Shown here piece after piece: positions 60,135 through 64,000 of a DNA stretch of 64,000 nucleotides. Positions within the stretch are counted from its first letter, which is position 1, and each line of letters opens with the position of its first letter. The notes under the pieces were generated by a model that worked only from the letters and a program-made list of their open reading frames with translations, made no database searches and was not told the origin of the DNA. Origin of the DNA: Pseudomonadota bacterium (GTDB lineage Bacteria > Pseudomonadota > Alphaproteobacteria > Sphingomonadales > Sphingomonadaceae). The DNA lies in contig JAEZIO010000072.1 of assembly GCA_023436615.1 (NCBI GenBank), forward strand, positions 120,786 through 184,785, read 5' to 3'. Made by a program: the position numbers and the translations under genes.

Positions 60135-60398
60135 ATGCGAATTTTGCTTCTTGTGCCGTTGGTGCTGACGGCGGCGTGCAACGTCAACAACGATCCCCAG
60201 AACGACCAGGTGACCGTCCAGTATAACGAGGAAGACATCCGCAATACGGCCGAGGACGTCGGCAACACCGCGGAAAATATCGGCGCCGCGATTGCCAACG
60301 AAGCGGAACGCACGGCCGACAAGGTCGACAACAGCAGCATCGTCGCCCGCGACAACGACGGTAATGCCACCTCCAACGAGGCTTCCAACCGGCAATAA
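60135..60398 (+). CDS. Small lipoprotein with repeated helical Asn/Asp/Glu segments
   Basis: An 87-residue protein. The signal MRILLLVPLVLTAACN has a lipobox TAAC, and the mature part is polar with repeated N-T-A-E-D/N pattern (IRNTAEDVGNTAENIGAAIAN) and no hydrophobic segment. It starts 22 bases after the M28 gene, with AGGGAGGA as a strong ribosome-binding site, and may be cotranscribed. No function is known. Confidence 0.8.
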   Translation: MRILLLVPLVLTAACNVNNDPQNDQVTVQYNEEDIRNTAEDVGNTAENIGAAIANEAERTADKVDNSSIVARDNDGNATSNEASNRQ

Positions 60399-60413
60399 CC
60401 GGCGTCTCGGCGT

Positions 60414-60492
<79 letters not shown>

Positions 60493-60616
60493 ACGACCAG
60501 GCCCCTACCAGCCGCGCGGTCGCGGAGTAAATCCGTGACGTCGACCGACACCCGCTCCTCCGGAATGCCAAAGGCAACCACGACGCTCGTCGATCCCCCG
60601 GATCGATTGCGCGTCG

Positions 60617-60691
60617 TGGTGGGCCCGGAGGGATTCGAACCCCCAACCTAGCCGTTATGAGCGGCCGGCTCTACCGTTGAGCTACAGGCCC
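60617..60691 (-). tRNA. tRNA with anticodon CAT (Ile2 or Met)
   Basis: A 75-base tRNA on the minus strand. Acceptor GGGCCTG/CGGGCCC, anticodon arm GCCG-CTCATAA-CGGC with CAT, T-arm GGGGGTTCGAATCCC and encoded CCA. The acceptor and the variable-region CTAGGT resemble tRNA-Ile2 (CAT modified to lysidine) more than elongator Met, but sequence alone cannot decide. Confidence 0.93.
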
Positions 60692-60739
60692 GACACCCCG
60701 CGGCTTGCCGCGATAGACGGGCGGAGGAGCCGCGCCAAG

Positions 60740-62221
60740 TCAGCGCCGGGCAAGCAGCAGGCGCACGGTCCGCGGGCAGGCGATCACATCCGCACCCGCC
60801 GACTGCGCCAGTCCCCTGACGAGCCGCAGGGCGAAACCCTCGGACAGCGCGTCATCGGGAGCTCCGAAGAGATCGGCGTCGGATCGGTCGAGCAGGGCCA
60901 GTGGCCTCGTGATCGACACGCTGCAGTGGCTTTCACCCTGATCGACGGACAGCCGAAGCCGTTCGCCCTCGCTAGCGCGGGCGATGACGGCGCTGCACAT
61001 TCGCAGAATGAGGCGCTCGGCAACTTCAGGCTCTATCGCCGCGGTTAGGTCCGCCGTGGTTCGCGACGCATCGAGCTCCGCGTTGCGCCCGGCAGCTAGC
61101 TCGCGAAGGCGTGGCGCCAGCGACTCGGCGAGCCTTCCGATATCCGCCACGACCTCGCTGTCGCCGTCGGCGCCCTGCATCCTTGCGGCAAAGTCGAGGT
61201 CTTCGACCGCGGCGAGGAGGAGCCGCGCCTGCGCGACGATCTCGTTGGCCCGCTCGCGGTAGCGCCATTCGGCGGGACCCAGATATTCGCCGCTGATGAT
61301 CTCGGCGAAACCGATGATCGCGTTCAGCGGAGTCCTGATCTCGTGGGCGAGCTCACGAACCGCGTTCGGATCGACCGCTGCCGGCGGCGTCCCGCTCGAC
61401 CGCTCGGCAACTCCACGATACCCCGCGAAACGGCCGCTCGCTCGTTCGAAAGCGGGCACGCCGCTGATTTTCCAGGTGCCGCCAAGACGATTGTCTCGCG
61501 GCAGCTCGAGCACGGCCTCGTGGAAAGGGGCGCGGCGTGCGAAGGCCCGCTCAACCGTCCGGTCGACCGCGCCGTCCGCCCCGCGCTGGGCGATCGATTG
61601 GCCCACGAGGACGCCGCGCGGTGCGCCGTCGACCCAGTCTATCTCGCCGGCCTCGTTGCATTCCCAGCGGAACAGGCGGGGCGACGCGTCGTCCGGCAGT
61701 GCCGGCCGATTGGCGGTCGCTTCTGCCTCGCGCGCCTGCCGAAGCCGCTCGATGCGCGCGACAACGTCGCTGATGGATGGGACGTGCTGGTCCTCACTCG
61801 ATTGTGGCGGGGGCGGCCGCAAAGGCTCGGACTCCGGCTGTTGGTCAGAGCGCATGGTGCCGATGAAGGCGCGGCATTGTTGGCTCGCCGAAGCAGCGAC
61901 TTCCTTCCATTCGGCGGCAGTCAGCCTGGCGCTGGCGAGCACCGGGGCGGCGACGCTCAGCCGGTCCGCGGCGAAAGCGGCAACGAGGTCGGCGCCGAGC
62001 GGGAGAGGGGCCACGGCCAACGCCGCCGCGATACGAATACGCTCCGGCAGCTCACTCGCGTCCTGCCGGATCGCCGCGACAGCTTCCTGAACGAGCGCGG
62101 CCTCGGCCGTCTCGTCCGATCGCGCAACGAGTTCGACCAGCTGGCGCCAGCGAATTGCGCGGTCGTGCGGGTCCGATGCCGGCTGCGCCAGCACCGTCCT
62201 CAACCGATCATCGAACCGCAC
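60740..62221 (-). CDS. PAS-containing histidine kinase with degenerate ATP-binding domain
   Basis: A 493-residue soluble protein. A helical N-terminal part is followed by a PAS-like domain (around LFRWECNEAGEIDWVDGAPRG) and a canonical dimerisation box with H293 in ELAHEIRTPLNAIIGFAEII. The following catalytic region lacks the N, G1 and G2 motifs expected for ATP binding (only RMCSAVIARAS and ALLDRSDADLFG at those places). It may accept or relay phosphate, or act as an inactive partner. It follows a tRNA on the same strand. Confidence 0.83.
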   Translation of the reverse strand: MRFDDRLRTVLAQPASDPHDRAIRWRQLVELVARSDETAEAALVQEAVAAIRQDASELPERIRIAAALAVAPLPLGADLVAAFAADRLSVAAPVLASARLTAAEWKEVAASASQQCRAFIGTMRSDQQPESEPLRPPPPQSSEDQHVPSISDVVARIERLRQAREAEATANRPALPDDASPRLFRWECNEAGEIDWVDGAPRGVLVGQSIAQRGADGAVDRTVERAFARRAPFHEAVLELPRDNRLGGTWKISGVPAFERASGRFAGYRGVAERSSGTPPAAVDPNAVRELAHEIRTPLNAIIGFAEIISGEYLGPAEWRYRERANEIVAQARLLLAAVEDLDFAARMQGADGDSEVVADIGRLAESLAPRLRELAAGRNAELDASRTTADLTAAIEPEVAERLILRMCSAVIARASEGERLRLSVDQGESHCSVSITRPLALLDRSDADLFGAPDDALSEGFALRLVRGLAQSAGADVIACPRTVRLLLARR

Positions 62222-62355
62222 CGGCCATACTCGCGCGTCTGCTCTTGGGGAAATTCCCAGCGTTCCGCTCTATCCGCGGAGGCGCGGAGCGGAAGCCAGC
62301 AGCCGTTAACTATCCCGAAACGGGACAGGAGTCTGCGCGAATTTGCCGGATGGTG

Positions 62356-62381
62356 GGGGGGCGCGCCTCAGGGCGCCCCCC
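62356..62381 (-). terminator. GC-rich terminator-like hairpin after the TPR gene
   Basis: A 9-bp perfect stem GGGGGGCGC/GCGCCCCCC with an 8-base loop. It lies seven bases beyond the stop of the minus-strand TPR gene. No T-run follows, so termination may be Rho-dependent or the hairpin may stabilise the mRNA. Confidence 0.5.
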
Positions 62382-62387
62382 GGCCAA

Positions 62388-63668
62388 TCATGCCTTCGTC
62401 GAAAGGTAGGCGAGCCAGAACTTGGCGAGCTCAGCCTGCTGCCCGCCAGCGGCATTCAGCGCGGCGGTCGCGCCCGCCTTGTCGCCCTGCCGCGCCAAGG
62501 CCATGCCGAGGTGCAGGTTGACGAGGTTCTTGTCGGCGTCGGCCTTGGCCAGCGCCGCCCGGTAGAATTCGACGGCCTTCGCATAATCGCCGTAGCCGTA
62601 ATAAGCATCGCCAGTGTTCAGCAGCTGCTTGGCGGTAGCGGCGGCAGCCGGCGTTGCGGGCAGGCTTTCACGGTCGCCCTTCGTTTTCGTGCTGGCGAGG
62701 GTGTAGAGCTGGCTGAAGCTCGGGTCCTTGCGATTGACCTTGCTGTTGTTCGCAAATCCCTCGTCGAGGACGGACTTCGCCTCACCGGACAGCCCCTTGC
62801 GGACGGCGATGTCACCGTAATTGAAATAATCGCCAGGCGTGAGCGCTCCGGTAACGCGCTTGAGGCGCATCAGGTCGAGCGTCGTCGTCTCGTCCGGCTG
62901 AACGAGGTTCTGGTAGATCGCGAGAGCATTGGTCCAGGCGTCTGTCGTCGGATAGGCCTGCACCCACTCGCGGCCGAGGACCGCTGCCTGGGGAAGCTTC
63001 GCCTTGTAGGCGATCGCAACGGCGCGCTTGTACCATGCCTCGGGGGCCTTGGTGCCTCCCGCGGACTGCAGCGCGATGCCCTTCTGGAGCAAGGCGATGG
63101 CCTCTCCGGCCTGGCCCGAGGCGGCTTTGGCTTCGGCGAGGCCTGCCGTCGCGTCGACGCTGTTGGGGTTGAGCTGGAGCGCGTGCTGGTAAGCGGCAAC
63201 CGAACGCGCGTCCTGCTTCAGCCGGCCGTAGGTCGAGCCCAGGTCGGCGTAGAGGTCCGCAAGCGGAGCGCCCTTGAAGCCCGAGGCGATCATCGTCTCG
63301 AGAGCCGCCGCACGGGCCGTGTCGTCCTTCGCCGCGGTCGCATATTTATACTGGAGGACGCCGACCATGTACTTGTCGTCCGGCGTGCTCGCCACGGCGT
63401 TTGCAGCGGCAACCTTCGCCGGCACCTCGGCCGCATTGTTTGCGTTCACCGCGGCCTGCAGTTCCTGAAGCGCCTTCGCCGCGCCGCGCGACACTTTCGG
63501 CTGCGCCGCATTCGCCGGCTGCTGCCCGCCTTCCTGCTGCCGCTGGATGTCCTTGGCGGTCTGCTGGGCGCCCTGGACTCCGCCGTAATTCGACTGGGCG
63601 GCTGCCGGAGCGGCGGTGAAGGCAGCGCCTGCGAGCAGGGCTGCGGCTGCGGTCATCGTGAATTTCAT
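62388..63668 (-). CDS. Exported tetratricopeptide repeat protein
   Basis: A 426-residue protein with a signal peptide (MTAAAALLAGAAFTAAPAAA) and then helical repeats of TPR type, such as DARSVAAYQHALQLNPNSVDAT and AGLAEAKAASGQAGEAIALLQKG, and again near the C-terminus (DYAKAVEFYRAALAKADAD). It probably acts as a periplasmic protein-interaction scaffold. The start at 63668 follows GGAGGAG by four bases; the longer frame to 63812 is rejected because the signal peptide begins here. Confidence 0.85.
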   Translation of the reverse strand: MKFTMTAAAALLAGAAFTAAPAAAQSNYGGVQGAQQTAKDIQRQQEGGQQPANAAQPKVSRGAAKALQELQAAVNANNAAEVPAKVAAANAVASTPDDKYMVGVLQYKYATAAKDDTARAAALETMIASGFKGAPLADLYADLGSTYGRLKQDARSVAAYQHALQLNPNSVDATAGLAEAKAASGQAGEAIALLQKGIALQSAGGTKAPEAWYKRAVAIAYKAKLPQAAVLGREWVQAYPTTDAWTNALAIYQNLVQPDETTTLDLMRLKRVTGALTPGDYFNYGDIAVRKGLSGEAKSVLDEGFANNSKVNRKDPSFSQLYTLASTKTKGDRESLPATPAAAATAKQLLNTGDAYYGYGDYAKAVEFYRAALAKADADKNLVNLHLGMALARQGDKAGATAALNAAGGQQAELAKFWLAYLSTKA

Positions 63669-63831
63669 GTTGCTCCTCCGCCGGCGGCAGCCGGCCCCGA
63701 TTGGAAGTGGTAGGTCCGCGCCGGCAATAATCCTGTGCGGTTGGATCGCCAAGTCACTGCCGATCCGCTTCTGAACGCCTATTGAACCATTTGATATGAT
63801 GTGGATTTCCACCGCAGCGGGGATTCCTCTG

Positions 63832-63895
63832 CGGCTCTCGAACCGGAACCGAAACCAGTTCGGACTGTTGTTCGCGAGTCACGCTCCGAGAGCCG
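63832..63895. repeat. Long-range inverted repeat before a lipoprotein gene
   Basis: CGGCTCTCG (63832-63840) and CGAGAGCCG (63887-63895) form a perfect 9-bp inverted repeat with a 46-base spacer, 40 bases upstream of the lipoprotein start. It could be a long stem-loop in the 5' leader or an operator for a dimeric regulator. Confidence 0.35.
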
Positions 63896-63934
63896 AGCGG
63901 GGGTAAATCGGGGCGATTCGAAAGGAGAGCTTCG

Positions 63935-64000
63935 ATGCGAAAAGTGATGATTGGAATCCTGCTTGCGGGTTCGGCCGCGCTCGCCGGCTGCGCGACAACG
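63935..64000 (+). CDS. Lipoprotein, N-terminal part (cut by window end)
   Basis: Only 22 codons are present: MRKVMIGILLAGSAALAGCATT. This is a typical lipoprotein signal with lipobox LAGC. AAAGGAGAG at 63921-63929 is a strong ribosome-binding site six bases before the ATG. What the mature protein does cannot be seen from this window. Confidence 0.75.
   Translation, partial: MRKVMIGILLAGSAALAGCATT

Overview
The window is a GC-rich, gene-dense bacterial chromosome segment. It most likely comes from an alphaproteobacterium of the Sphingomonadales (Sphingomonas-like). Supporting signs are the order nuoM-nuoN-birA-coaX-rnj-DUF1467, pyruvate dehydrogenase E1 beta with a fused lipoyl domain, DUF2336/DUF4170 proteins, a GTTC-N7-GTTC LexA box, and palindromic repeats of the kind scattered through sphingomonad genomes. 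Assignment is by recognition of protein families only; no search was run.

Layout. 1-5427: end of the complex I operon (nuoM, nuoN), then birA, coaX, rnj and a DUF1467 membrane protein. 5431-11394: a membrane-anchored coiled-coil protein, an unrecognised protein with a nucleotidyltransferase-like head and a membrane tail, and a DUF2336 protein overlapping a histidine kinase. 11391-17601: gltA and gltX, divergent comEC, DUF4242, and a lexA-VOC pair under a LexA box. 17677-25965: ppiD-like foldase, tpiA, secG, pyrG, trxB, a soluble chemoreceptor and a cold-shock gene. 25994-34179: panD, a SIMPL protein, phosphate transport (DUF47-pit), two tandem PilZ paralogs (one frameshifted), and an exported hemerythrin-like protein. 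34634-37448: an exported protein, then lower-GC accessory genes ending at two palindromic repeats. 37733-42177: yqeY-dnaG-rpoD. 42279-47518: carA, a small ORF and carB. 47609-50668: greA, rhomboid, and a YqjD/YqjE/YqjK-like envelope cluster. 50819-55702: eno, ftsB-like, pdhA, pdhB and a squalene/phytoene synthase-like gene without a normal start. 55764-64000: EF-hand protein, L,D-transpeptidase, radical SAM, M28 peptidase, tRNA-Pro and a CAT-anticodon tRNA, a degenerate histidine kinase, a TPR protein and the start of a lipoprotein.

The most unusual locus is between carA and carB. A 51-bp relic of a carB start, overlapping the preceding gene as TGATG, is followed by a 456-bp cassette. The cassette is one DUF559 (Vsr-like) nuclease gene between 63-65 bp REP-like inverted repeats, and the complete carB with its own diverged start comes directly after it. 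The repeats appear to supply the ribosome-binding sites of both the nuclease gene and carB. This looks like a minimal nuclease-plus-palindrome mobile unit, analogous to REP/RAYT systems.

Other notable points: two genes (birA and the squalene synthase-like gene) have good Shine-Dalgarno sites but CTG or ATC where ATG is expected. Two histidine kinases depart from the canonical core: one has a displaced H-box histidine, the other lacks the ATP-binding motifs. A hairpin masks the ribosome-binding site of the SIMPL gene.
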